A stretch of 47,269 nucleotides of DNA from Pseudomonadota bacterium (GTDB lineage Bacteria > Pseudomonadota > Alphaproteobacteria > Sphingomonadales > Sphingomonadaceae), in the NCBI GenBank assembly GCA_023416515.1, contig JAEZHP010000073.1, forward strand, positions 1 to 47,269, in the 5' to 3' direction. The position numbers and the translations under genes are program-made. Each line of letters starts with the position of its first letter. The stretch's first letter is position 1. This document shows, piece by piece, positions 6,905 to 15,549 of this stretch. The notes beneath the pieces were generated by a model. That model did no database searches. It saw only the letters and a program-made list of their open reading frames with translations, and had not been told where the DNA came from.

Positions 6905-8680
6905 TCAGCAACGCACCCAGCGTTCGCCGCCGATCTCGTAGCCGTCGCCGCCCGGATCGAGCCGGAATTCGAACGCGCGGCTCTCCAGCCGACCGTCGAG
7001 CAAGATGGTTCGGACCCTGTCGCCCCGCGCCTCTACGATCCGATGACGATAGGTGTCGCCGGCGATCCGTGAGATCAGCCGATCGCCGAGGACGGTGTTC
7101 ACCGCCGGCTTTTCGCAATCGACATCGCCGATCGCATGCCATTCTCCGGCGAGCCGCGACGCCAGGCTGAGGTCGACGGTCACGACGTCGCTGTCCGGCT
7201 CGGGCTCCGGAGCGGCTTCGAGCAGCTCGAGCGCGTAAGCGCCGGTCGCGCCGGCCGAGTAGCTGGTGGCGGTGATCGTGTAGGTGCCGTCGCGCGGCAG
7301 GGTGACGGCGAGGCGGCTGTTGCGCGTTCCGCCATCGGGATCGTCGTCGTTGGACGCCTGGAAGCCTGGCCCGCTCATTTCCACCAGCGGGTCGAAGTCC
7401 CCCGAGGCGAGGCGAAGCTCGAGCCGTTGGCCTCGGCGGCCGGCGAGGGTGAAGCTGTCCTGGTAGCGGCCGTTCGAGCCGCGATCGTCGTTGCGGGTGA
7501 GGGCGCCGGAGACGGTGCTGCCGGGCTCGATCCGTGGGGTCACGGGAGCGTCGGGTTCGCTCGGCTGCTCCGGTACCGGCCGGGCGATGACTCGGTTTTC
7601 GGTCGGCTCCTCCTGGGCGGCCGTCTCGAACCAGCCTTCCTGCCAGGCATAGAATGCGCCGACGCCCGCTCCCAGAAGGACGATCAACAGGATGAGGAGC
7701 GGGGTGCTGGAAGAACGACGGGGCGGCAGCGGCCGCGCAGCAGGGGCCGGCAAGACAGGCGGCGCCTCTGTGGCGCGAGGCGCTTCGGTCACCTGCCGGG
7801 TGAGCGGAGCGATCGGCGGGGCGGCGGGCGGTCCCATCGCCGCGAGCCATGACGCAGCGTCTGGGAAACGTTGTTCCGGCTCGACCGCCATGCCCTTGCG
7901 GATCGCGGCGAGGAAGTCGGCGGGGTAATCGCCACGGTCCGCGAGGTCGGAAGTGCTGGGGTCACGCCACCGGTCTTGCCAGGGCGCCGGGTCACGCCCG
8001 GCGATCAGCCGGAAGACGAGGGCCGAGGCGGCATAGATGTCGGCAGGTGGTCCGAGCGGCTCGGAGAGGGTTCCGTCATGAAGCTCGATCGGGCTGTAGC
8101 CGGGGCGGACGAGGCCCTCCTGCCTCTCCAGCAAGGGCAGGAAGCGCCGGTTGTCGACCGCGAAATCGGTGAGCTGGACGGTGCCGCTCGCGATGCTCAC
8201 AGTGTCCGGGCTGATGTCGAGATGGGCGAGGCCGCGGGCGTGGACCTCGGCGAGGACGGCGGCGAGATCGCGGGCGAGGAGCTGGACCTCGTGCGGGGGA
8301 AGGACGAGGCCTCCGGCGAGCGTGGCGCCGAGCGGCTCGCCGACCGGCGCCCCGATCAGATAGCCGCCGGGCCTCGCAGCGAAGAGGGGAGCGATACCCG
8401 GGTGGGCGATCGCGGTGAGGGAAGCGCCCTTGGCGAGGAACTGCGCCAGGCCGTCCTGCCAGGCTGCCGCGAATTTCTCGTCGGCCGGAAGCAACGCGCC
8501 ATCGCCGCCGCGCCGGACCACGCCGGGCGGGGCATATTCGCGAAGCCGCACTCGAGCGAGGCCGTCGCGGGCGGCATAGACGAGACCGTCGCCGACCCGA
8601 CCGAGCGGGGCGATGACGTGGAAATCAGGCCCGAGAATCGGCAGCGGGCCGGGAGCGAGGAAGCTGGGCTCATCGGGCAT
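6905..8680 (-). CDS. Membrane-anchored Ser/Thr protein kinase-like protein with PPC ectodomain
   Basis: A 591-residue protein. Residues 15-285 form a protein kinase fold: glycine loop GRVGDG (27-32), catalytic loop HLDISPDT (153-160) with Asp155, and the metal-binding Asp172 in DFA in place of DFG. The usual beta-3 lysine is replaced by arginine (RVRLR, 43-47) and the catalytic-loop asparagine by threonine, so activity is uncertain. One transmembrane helix (about 330-350) leads to a periplasmic part: a PPC (pre-peptidase C-terminal) beta-sandwich at about 385-490 (FDPLVEM, SNDDDPDGG, YTITATSY) and a C-terminal domain with two cysteines. This orientation, kinase inside and sensor outside, resembles PASTA kinases that control cell-wall synthesis. 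Its place beside the SEDS and PBP-like genes supports that comparison; the ligand is unknown. Confidence 0.85.
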   Translation of the reverse strand: MPDEPSFLAPGPLPILGPDFHVIAPLGRVGDGLVYAARDGLARVRLREYAPPGVVRRGGDGALLPADEKFAAAWQDGLAQFLAKGASLTAIAHPGIAPLFAARPGGYLIGAPVGEPLGATLAGGLVLPPHEVQLLARDLAAVLAEVHARGLAHLDISPDTVSIASGTVQLTDFAVDNRRFLPLLERQEGLVRPGYSPIELHDGTLSEPLGPPADIYAASALVFRLIAGRDPAPWQDRWRDPSTSDLADRGDYPADFLAAIRKGMAVEPEQRFPDAASWLAAMGPPAAPPIAPLTRQVTEAPRATEAPPVLPAPAARPLPPRRSSSTPLLILLIVLLGAGVGAFYAWQEGWFETAAQEEPTENRVIARPVPEQPSEPDAPVTPRIEPGSTVSGALTRNDDRGSNGRYQDSFTLAGRRGQRLELRLASGDFDPLVEMSGPGFQASNDDDPDGGTRNSRLAVTLPRDGTYTITATSYSAGATGAYALELLEAAPEPEPDSDVVTVDLSLASRLAGEWHAIGDVDCEKPAVNTVLGDRLISRIAGDTYRHRIVEARGDRVRTILLDGRLESRAFEFRLDPGGDGYEIGGERWVRC

Positions 8681-8705
8681 CAGACTGAAGCCTCAATCGC
8701 GCCGG

Positions 8706-9188
8706 TCAGCCGGCGGTTCCGCCCGCGCATTGCTGGCGGACCTGAGCCATGCGCGCCGGCACCGCGGAATCGAGCACCGACTGGCGCGTGCGGATGAGCT
8801 CCTCCTCGCCGCCGGCGGGTGGGGCCGCGGCATCTTCCGCCTGAGGACCCGGAAGCTGCACCTCGACCCGCTCGCCGGGGAAATCGAGCGTTCCCGTGGC
8901 GCGCTGATTGGCTCGAAGGGTGAGGTCGACGATCTGCGGATCGAGCAGGTCGTAGCAGATGAAGAAGCGTTCCCAGCTGTTGATGACGCGCTGCTGGGCG
9001 GCGGGGATTTGCAGGGTGAAGCTGGTCGGCGGCTCGGCGGCCCGCCCTATTCCGGGCGCCCAGCTCGTCATCCAGGCAGTAGCCAGAAGGGCGGCGGCGG
9101 AGAGGCCGACCGCGGCAGGGAGAAGCGGCATTCGCGGCGCTCGAGTCGTGATCCCGACTCGGGCGGCTCGGCGGGCGCGGCGGCTCAT
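8706..9188 (-). CDS. Small membrane-anchored periplasmic protein, unknown family
   Basis: A 160-residue protein I do not recognise. After a basic N-terminus (MSRRARRAARVG) comes one hydrophobic segment at about residues 20-40, then a periplasmic domain with INSWERFFICYDLLDPQ, a short Pro/Ala/Glu-rich stretch and a conserved-looking C-terminus with one further cysteine. The frame is open much further upstream, but that part lies wholly inside the PBP-like gene and is low-complexity Arg/Pro shadow. The ATG at 9188 overlaps the PBP-like stop by 4 bases (ATGA) and is the obvious start. Tight coupling suggests it is a partner of the PBP-like protein. Confidence 0.8.
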   Translation of the reverse strand: MSRRARRAARVGITTRAPRMPLLPAAVGLSAAALLATAWMTSWAPGIGRAAEPPTSFTLQIPAAQQRVINSWERFFICYDLLDPQIVDLTLRANQRATGTLDFPGERVEVQLPGPQAEDAAAPPAGGEEELIRTRQSVLDSAVPARMAQVRQQCAGGTAG

Positions 9189-11833
9189 GTGCGCTGCTCC
9201 CGGGCACAGGGCGCGCCCATGAACCAGTTGCGGGTCGTTTCGCCGCGAAGAAGGCCCGTCGCATAGCCGAGCGACGGGGTCCGGTTCTGGGTGGTTCGCG
9301 CCTGGAAGTTGATCGCGGCGACCCGAAGAGAGCATGGCTCCGTGTCGGGCGCTCCGGGGCGGTAACGGCCGACCATCAGCACCATGACGTGGCCGGTGCC
9401 CTCGCCGAGCGCGATCTGCGGCGGAATCGCGGTGACCCGGCCGTTGGCGTCGGCGCGGACCTGGGCAAGAGCGGACGGGCTGGCGTTGAGCGTGCGGACG
9501 AGCTCGGCGAGGCGGGTGGCAGCGGCACCGAAGCGGGCCTGGCAGTCGGGGCGGGCCGCGATCGCCTGGGCGACCGGGAGCGAGGCATTGTCGCCGACGG
9601 CGAGGAGCGCGCGCGGCTGGGCGCCGGGGCGCGGTACCCGGCTGACGAGGCGCAGGCCGCAGCCGGCGCTCGCGAAATTCTGGAGAAGCTGGCGGGAATC
9701 GTCGCCGAGGAAGGCGACGTTCGGGGTGCCGGTCTTGGCGAAGAGCCGGAACTGGTCGCCGTTGCTCGCGGTCGCCGGGAATGCGGCGCCTGCGAGCGCC
9801 CGCGCGGTGCCTTCCGAGACCACCGCCCGAAGGCCGTCGATGACTCGCGCCTGGCTCGGCGCGTTGACCCGAAGTCGAACGTCCTCGGGAACCTCCTCGC
9901 CGGGCGCGATGCCTTTCGGGGTGAGGCGGGCGGTGATTGCCCGGCCGGTGACGATCCTGGCAAAGGACTGGGCGAGGCTGACCGTCGTCCAGCGGCCGCG
10001 ATTGCCGCCGAGGATCGTCATCACATAATCCTGGTAGATGTCGTCGACGACGTTGAGGCCGAAGCCCTCGCGGTCGGGGCTGACCGCGGCGAGCAGGCGC
10101 GGGCGCTGGAAGGCGAAGCCGCGCCAGATCGCGCGGTTGGAGGCGTCGTCGGCAAGGCAGCCGAGATCGGGCACCGACGGTCGGTCGTCGGGGGCGTTCG
10201 GATTGACGCAGAACAGGGTGTAGAGATTGTTCGACCAGCCCTGGCCGGCGGGGCGGCCGGCACGGAGCGGGCGAAGTCCGTTCGGGCCCTGCTGGGCGCC
10301 CTCCAGGAAGGCCATCGGCGGGCGGCAGTTGCGCGCGGACCCGCCGATGAAGAAGGTCTCGTTGGACAGGCCTTCGCAGGCGCCGCTGCGGATGCTGTCG
10401 GCGTCGGACAGGCCGAGGATCATCAGCATCGCGGCATATTTGTTCGACGAGCGGGCGAGAAAGGTCCGAAAGTCCCACTCGCCGCCGGCCTGGTCGGGCA
10501 CCGGCGTGCCGAGGTCGATCCCGACAAGGGTCTGGAACGGGTTGGAGCCGGAGATGCGAAGCTCGCCGAGCTGCGGGAAGGAATTGAGGATGGCGAGCGC
10601 CATCGGCGGCTTGGCGGCCGAGCCGGCGACCATGCGAACGAAGTTGCTGTTGCGCTCGAGCATCCGGCGGTGGGCGGGCGAGCCGCGCTGGCTGGGGTGG
10701 AGGTGCTCGGGGAGGACCGGGAAGCTCGGGATCGCCGCGACTTCGCCGGTGAGGCCGTCCATCAGCACCGCCGCCGAGCGGAAGCTGGTGATGCCTTCGC
10801 TGCCGTAGAGCGACGTCGAGGCGGTGGTGAGCGATTGCTGGGCCGCGTTCTGGAGGCGGCTGTCGATGCTGGTCTGCAAGGACTGGCTGCCGCCGCCCGC
10901 CGCGGATTCGATCGCCCGGGCGAAGTTGGCGAGGCCGGCGGCGCGGATGCGGACGGCGTCGCCGCGGGCGCGGGAGATTGCCGGCTCGCTCTGGACGAAC
11001 TGATAGCGGCGGGTGCCGCCCGGCCAGGCGAAGGTCAGCGTGTCGCCGCTCTGGAGCACCCGCCAGCCGACCTGGAACTCGCCGCGCGGCGCGGCCTCGG
11101 TGGCTCCGACGCTGACCGTGACCTGACCGCGGTCGCGGCGCGGGACGCGCAGGATGGCATGGTTGCCGACCCGGCGGAGGGTCGCGACGGCGGTCGGCGG
11201 GCCGCCGGACGCGGCGATGAAGGTGATCTGGCTGGCATTGCCTTCCGGCTCGGCACCGGGATTGATTACGTTGATCGTGCGATTGGCCGCTGCTGCGCCG
11301 GGCCGGGCAGGCGCAAGCCAGGCCGTGGTAGCGCCGCCCTCGTCGAGCAGCTGCTGGAGGCTTTGGCTGTCGGCGTAGAGGATCGAGCCGCGCCAGCCGC
11401 TGCTGCCCTGATAGGCGCCGCTGATCAGGTGGGCGCGCGGGTCGATCTCCAGCCGGGTGCCGTCGAAGCGCCAGATCGACGGGTCGAGCGTGTTCATGTC
11501 GTCGCGAAGCCAGGAGGAGGCGATGAAGGAGTCGAACTCGGCCGGAACGTCGGGGCCGCTGGCGCGCTCGACCCGGCCGTTGACGTCGCCGCTCTCGTCC
11601 TGGGCGTCGGGGACGGCGTAGAGCCAGGAGCGGTCGATCGCTCCGGCGACAATGCCGGCATAGCCATCGGTGGTGCCGTCCGCGCCGGCAAGGCTCGGCT
11701 TGACCAGCGGACCGGCGACGATGGCGAGGCCGAGCGCGCCGAGCAGGATCGCGGGAAGCGGAAGGGTTGCGAGGCGCCGGCCCCAGTCGACCTTGGCGCG
11801 GGGGCCGCGCTGGCGGCGTTGCTTGCGGGCCAT
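9185..11833 (-). CDS. Diverged penicillin-binding-protein-like transpeptidase, Ter operon
   Basis: An 882-residue protein with one N-terminal membrane helix (about 22-42) and a large periplasmic part. Residues 320-720 carry the order of motifs of a PBP transpeptidase: SIDSRLQNAAQQSL (322-335), a frequent PBP lead-in; AAVLMDGLTGEVAAIPSFP (354-372), matching the AAVVLDPKTGEVLAMAS block; the SxxK serine motif SAAK (Ser405, Lys408); SSN (462-464); and KTGT (700-703). All catalytic residues are present, so the enzyme could cross-link peptidoglycan or bind beta-lactams. The N-terminal 300 residues and a long insert between SSN and KTGT are not of a class I recognise. It directly follows the SEDS-like gene (1-base TGATG overlap), like rodA-PBP2 or ftsW-ftsI partners. 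It differs from ordinary division PBPs in length and setting. Confidence 0.8.
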   Translation of the reverse strand: MARKQRRQRGPRAKVDWGRRLATLPLPAILLGALGLAIVAGPLVKPSLAGADGTTDGYAGIVAGAIDRSWLYAVPDAQDESGDVNGRVERASGPDVPAEFDSFIASSWLRDDMNTLDPSIWRFDGTRLEIDPRAHLISGAYQGSSGWRGSILYADSQSLQQLLDEGGATTAWLAPARPGAAAANRTINVINPGAEPEGNASQITFIAASGGPPTAVATLRRVGNHAILRVPRRDRGQVTVSVGATEAAPRGEFQVGWRVLQSGDTLTFAWPGGTRRYQFVQSEPAISRARGDAVRIRAAGLANFARAIESAAGGGSQSLQTSIDSRLQNAAQQSLTTASTSLYGSEGITSFRSAAVLMDGLTGEVAAIPSFPVLPEHLHPSQRGSPAHRRMLERNSNFVRMVAGSAAKPPMALAILNSFPQLGELRISGSNPFQTLVGIDLGTPVPDQAGGEWDFRTFLARSSNKYAAMLMILGLSDADSIRSGACEGLSNETFFIGGSARNCRPPMAFLEGAQQGPNGLRPLRAGRPAGQGWSNNLYTLFCVNPNAPDDRPSVPDLGCLADDASNRAIWRGFAFQRPRLLAAVSPDREGFGLNVVDDIYQDYVMTILGGNRGRWTTVSLAQSFARIVTGRAITARLTPKGIAPGEEVPEDVRLRVNAPSQARVIDGLRAVVSEGTARALAGAAFPATASNGDQFRLFAKTGTPNVAFLGDDSRQLLQNFASAGCGLRLVSRVPRPGAQPRALLAVGDNASLPVAQAIAARPDCQARFGAAATRLAELVRTLNASPSALAQVRADANGRVTAIPPQIALGEGTGHVMVLMVGRYRPGAPDTEPCSLRVAAINFQARTTQNRTPSLGYATGLLRGETTRNWFMGAPCAREQRT

Positions 11834-14814
11834 CAGCCGGCCCTCCGATAGGCGATGCCGATCCGCGCCATCAGCAACAGGGCGAGGCCCTCGATGAGGT
11901 CACCGCCCGACGAGGCCGCGAGCAGGTAGATGTTGCGGCCGGTGAAGGGGACGAGAAGCAAATTGGCGAGGATCATGTAGGCGGCGGCGCCGAACAGGGT
12001 CCAGATCGCGAGCGCTCCGGCGAGGTGGGGCCAGGGCGCCGGTGCGGGGACCCGGTGATAGACGGCGGCGCCCGCGGCCGCGGCAAGGACGAGAAGGAAG
12101 GCGATCGCTCCCAATCGGCCGAACGGGGCCATGATATGCGAGGCGCTGAGATAATCGCTGAGGTGGGTCGCCTGGAAGCGGAAGGTGCCGAGGTCGACCG
12201 GGTAGAGCCAGCCGCGGCCGAGTAGGGTGCCGGTGAGCTCGCCGAGAAGAAGGCTCTGGTCGAGCTGGATCGCCGCGGCTCGGTTGCCGATCTCGGCGAC
12301 CTGGGAGGGCGCGAAGACGGCTCGAAGGCGAAGCCAGTTGGGATCGGTGCTCCGGTCCTGAACCGCATAGGCGACCCGCTCCTCGAGCGGCGCCTCGGCG
12401 CTCGGCGGCGGCGTCAGCGCGATCATCGCCCACAGAAACAGGTAGCCGCCGACCAGTCCGGCCGCTGGCAGCGCCCAGGGCAGCCTGTCCTTCCAGGAGC
12501 GCTGGGCGGTGCTGTCGCGGCGGCCCCAGCGGCGAAGGCGCCACAGCGCGACCCCAGCGATCGGGGGCAGGTGGACGAGCGCGAAGCCGATGTCGTTGAT
12601 CGCAAGCGCGACGATTCCGACCCCCACTCCGAGCGCGGCGAGGAAGATGAGCCCGAAGCGGCGGCGGCGTTCGGGCGGGGCGGCCTCGGCCTGCGCAAGC
12701 AAAGCGCCGACGCAGGCGAGCAGGAGCGGCACATAGACGGCGCTCAAGGCGATTCCGAAGATACGCTCGCGATAGCCGAGAAGGCCGAGCAGGATTCGAA
12801 CCGCGACGATGGCGCCGAGCAGATAGAGCCAGAAGTTGGGTGGGCGGTCGAGGACGAGCCGAGCGAGGAACGGCCGCCCGGCTGGGGGCGGAACCTCTTC
12901 GGTCGGTTCCGGCACCGGATCGGGTTCGGACTGGGGAGCGGGGGAGGGGGCCGCGACTTCCACCCGCTCACGCTCGGCCTCGACCTCGCTCGGGAGACGC
13001 TCGAGATAGGCCTCCTTGACCGGGTCCGGTGCGGTTGCGGTCGTGGTCGGGGGCGCGGGTGCAGGCTTCGGCCGCGCGAGGCGGTCGCCAGTCAAGGCGA
13101 CGCCGACGCGCAGACCGAGCGCGCCGAGCGCGAGCAAGGCGAAGAGTTGGCCGATCAGGTCCGGCGGGCCGAGCCACCACCAGAGCGACGCAAGCGCAAC
13201 GGCGACGAACGCTACGAGCACAGCGGCGGTCGTCAGGCTGAGATCCGCGCGCCTTCGGATCGAGATAAGGATGGCCGGAAGAGTTACCATCGCGGTGCCG
13301 ATGTCGCCGTAGATGGTTCGCCAGTCGATCGCTGAATCCGCGAAGACGCCGTCGATTCCGACGAGCGCGCGAACGACGAGCAGATATTGGGCGAGGACGA
13401 GAATCTGGCCGTCGAGGCGGTGAACGCTCCAATAGGCCTCGCCCGAAGCGTGGACCACGAGCGCGACCGCGAAGGCGAGGATGACGAGCAGCCAGGGAAT
13501 TCCCATGCGGTCGACCCGGAAGGCGATCTGGCGCTGGACCGGGCCGGCCGTGGCGGCGCCGTCGAGGGGGGCTCGGAAATCGAAGCTGGTGCCGCGGCAC
13601 AGGTCGAACTGGTCGATGGGCATTCCGGCGGCGGCACTTGAGATGACCGAGCCGGGCCGATTGCCGAAGGCGGAGATGGCAAAGGCCTCGGGCGAAGCCT
13701 GATCCGGGGCCACGGCGAGGCGGGACAGCGGCCGCGAGCAGTGGCCGATCGGAATGAGCTCGGGCGTGTCGAGGGCGAGCGTGAAGCGGCGCCGCGCGGT
13801 CGGGTCCTCGGTCAACTGCTGGCCGAGCGTGAAAGAGCGGAGCTCGCGCAAGCTGTTGCCTCGAACCGCGAGGATGGCGACGTGGCGGCTACTATTTTCC
13901 GCAAGCGGCACCGCCTGGACGAGCGACGGAGCGACGACGCTGCCGTCGGAGCGGCGAATCCGAGCGCCCGGATCGAGAAGCATCGCCATCCATTGATGGC
14001 CGCCAAAACCGCCTTGCTGGAACAGGAAGCTCTGTGCCGGCCGGGGCACGTCCCCGGGTCGGGCGGGGTCGGCGAGGACGGCATTGGCGCAATTGCCGCT
14101 GGCGTCGGGCTGCTCGCACAGGATCGCGCCGAGGCGGTGGATTCGGTTGGCGGGGCCGTAAGGCTGGAGCGAGCCGAACAGGCCGGGGCGGGTGCGAAGC
14201 TCGCGCGCTTCGCCGCCGCCCGCCGGCTCGAGCGCACCGTCGCGGAAGGTCCACCAGCGCGCGCCAGGCGTCGAGCAGCCGTTGAGGCAGATGCTGTCGC
14301 CGTCGTTCAGCGCCACAGCGCCGGCATAGGTTCGACCGTCGTCGCCGTCCTGCGCGGCGATCAGAGTGCCGCCGCTGCCGGTGACGGTGGCGAGGCGGAT
14401 GGAGGCCTCGGCGCCCGCAGGGTGGTCGAGACGGACGAGAGCGCCGTTGAGATCGGCCCCGGCCGGATCCTGGACGACGAGGTCGACGCAGCCGCGCGCC
14501 GGGCCGGCGACGAAGACCGGGTTCTGACCCGAAGCGAAATAAGCCTCGCAGCCCGGGGCCGGCATCGGCTGGGCGCGGCCGCCCTGCATGGACAACTCGG
14601 TAACGGCCATGCCCTCGGCATAGAGGCGGAGCGTGTCGAAGCGCTCATTGACGCAGCCGCTCGGGATGCACGCGACGAGGAGAAGAGGCGGGATCGCCGA
14701 TCGCAGCCGAAGCCAGGCGGGCGACAGCGGCTCGCGGCCCGCGCGGCTTCGCCACAGCAGCACCGCGAGGAGAAGGCTCAGCAATGTGAAGGCGATGCCC
14801 GCCCCGCTCGGCAT
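11833..14814 (-). CDS. Large membrane protein with C-terminal SEDS (FtsW/RodA-like) domain
   Basis: A 993-residue polytopic membrane protein. The N-terminus has one or two helices and a periplasmic beta-rich region (about 60-440). The rest is membrane helices broken by an Ala/Pro/Glu-rich linker near 575-645. The C-terminal third (about 660-993) aligns by motif with SEDS polymerases: INDIGFALVHLP matches the EPDLGTALV block, QLDQSLLLGELTGTLLGRG matches the Q-S-AIGSGGLFGKG loop, THLSDYLSASHIMAPFGRLG (883-902, with Asp887 at the catalytic position) matches HTDFIFAVIAEELG, and LLLVPFTGRNIYLLAASSGGDL matches the LLPVTGIPLPFISYGGSS block. SEDS proteins polymerise lipid II glycan strands and need a cognate PBP, which is the next gene. 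The large N-terminal extension is unlike FtsW or RodA. I read it as a paralogous, system-specific glycan polymerase; activity is unproven. Confidence 0.75.
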   Translation of the reverse strand: MPSGAGIAFTLLSLLLAVLLWRSRAGREPLSPAWLRLRSAIPPLLLVACIPSGCVNERFDTLRLYAEGMAVTELSMQGGRAQPMPAPGCEAYFASGQNPVFVAGPARGCVDLVVQDPAGADLNGALVRLDHPAGAEASIRLATVTGSGGTLIAAQDGDDGRTYAGAVALNDGDSICLNGCSTPGARWWTFRDGALEPAGGGEARELRTRPGLFGSLQPYGPANRIHRLGAILCEQPDASGNCANAVLADPARPGDVPRPAQSFLFQQGGFGGHQWMAMLLDPGARIRRSDGSVVAPSLVQAVPLAENSSRHVAILAVRGNSLRELRSFTLGQQLTEDPTARRRFTLALDTPELIPIGHCSRPLSRLAVAPDQASPEAFAISAFGNRPGSVISSAAAGMPIDQFDLCRGTSFDFRAPLDGAATAGPVQRQIAFRVDRMGIPWLLVILAFAVALVVHASGEAYWSVHRLDGQILVLAQYLLVVRALVGIDGVFADSAIDWRTIYGDIGTAMVTLPAILISIRRRADLSLTTAAVLVAFVAVALASLWWWLGPPDLIGQLFALLALGALGLRVGVALTGDRLARPKPAPAPPTTTATAPDPVKEAYLERLPSEVEAERERVEVAAPSPAPQSEPDPVPEPTEEVPPPAGRPFLARLVLDRPPNFWLYLLGAIVAVRILLGLLGYRERIFGIALSAVYVPLLLACVGALLAQAEAAPPERRRRFGLIFLAALGVGVGIVALAINDIGFALVHLPPIAGVALWRLRRWGRRDSTAQRSWKDRLPWALPAAGLVGGYLFLWAMIALTPPPSAEAPLEERVAYAVQDRSTDPNWLRLRAVFAPSQVAEIGNRAAAIQLDQSLLLGELTGTLLGRGWLYPVDLGTFRFQATHLSDYLSASHIMAPFGRLGAIAFLLVLAAAAGAAVYHRVPAPAPWPHLAGALAIWTLFGAAAYMILANLLLVPFTGRNIYLLAASSGGDLIEGLALLLMARIGIAYRRAG

Positions 14815-14817
14815 GAC

Positions 14818-15549
14818 TTAGGGCGCCTTGTGCTCGGAGCCGTAGAGGCGGCGATAGGCGCGGCGGGTGGCCGGCAGGCGCATCGTGTGGCGCACCAGCC
14901 GGTAGCCGAGCCAGAGCAGGAGCAGCGGGGTCAGAAGAGCGCCGAGCCATGGCCAAAGGAGGATCGAGAGCGGCATGCGCGCGATCATCTTGTTACCGCC
15001 GCTGCATTCCCCCGCTCCGTTCGACACGTGCCAGGCGAGCGCGCGCCTATCGCCGCCGCCGGCTCCGCCCAACCGGCAGATGCTGGAATCGACCCAGGAG
15101 CGGACCGGACTGTCGGCCTCGAGGTTGAGCGGCGGGGGAGTCACTCCGCCGCGTTGGAGATAGGCGACCAGAGCCTCGGTCCGGCCGAGCTGGGCGCGCT
15201 CGGCGTCGGTCAAGGTCGCTCGGCAGGCGCTTCGGCTGCTCGTCTCGCGCTCGGCCGATCGGCTCTTGGCCTTGCTTCGGCTGCTCGAAATGTTGGCCTC
15301 GCGCGGCTCGGCGGCCTGGTCGTCGCCGAGGATCGCTTCGCAGGTGATCGGAGTGAGGCTCTCGACCCGGCCTTCCCGCTCGGCCGGCCACGCCCAGGGC
15401 GTGAAGCCGAGCAGGATCAGGGTCAGAAGGAAGAATCCGCCCCACAGGACGCCCACGTAGATGCGCAGGCCCTTGTCGTCCTCGGCACCATAGACGGAGT
15501 CGATGAGCTGGCGGCGCCAAGGCCGGGGAATGAGGTCGCTCGAGATCAC
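14818..15549 (-). CDS. Two-helix membrane protein with four-cysteine periplasmic loop
   Basis: A 243-residue protein of no family I recognise. It has a transmembrane helix near residues 30-50, a periplasmic loop of about 140 residues with four cysteines (in PITCEAIL, RSACRATL, SSICRLGG and GECSGG) that could form two disulfides, a second membrane segment near 190-215 and a basic C-terminal tail. The GTG at 15549 overlaps the GTPase stop by 4 bases (GTGA). The open frame continues upstream, but only as Arg/Pro-rich sequence inside the GTPase gene. It ends 3 bases before the SEDS-like gene. It may link the cytoplasmic GTPase to the membrane enzymes (inference from position). Confidence 0.75.
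   Translation of the reverse strand: MISSDLIPRPWRRQLIDSVYGAEDDKGLRIYVGVLWGGFFLLTLILLGFTPWAWPAEREGRVESLTPITCEAILGDDQAAEPREANISSSRSKAKSRSAERETSSRSACRATLTDAERAQLGRTEALVAYLQRGGVTPPPLNLEADSPVRSWVDSSICRLGGAGGGDRRALAWHVSNGAGECSGGNKMIARMPLSILLWPWLGALLTPLLLLWLGYRLVRHTMRLPATRRAYRRLYGSEHKAP

Noticed and set aside
9389..11851. 820-codon plus-strand frame opposite the PBP-like gene
   Set aside because: Low-complexity Ala/Gly/Arg composition, no motif and no ribosome site; the minus strand carries the catalytic motifs.
11833..14814. The housekeeping FtsW or RodA of the cell
   Set aside because: No division or elongation genes (mur, ftsQAZ, mreBCD) nearby, a very large N-terminal extension and weak motif identity.
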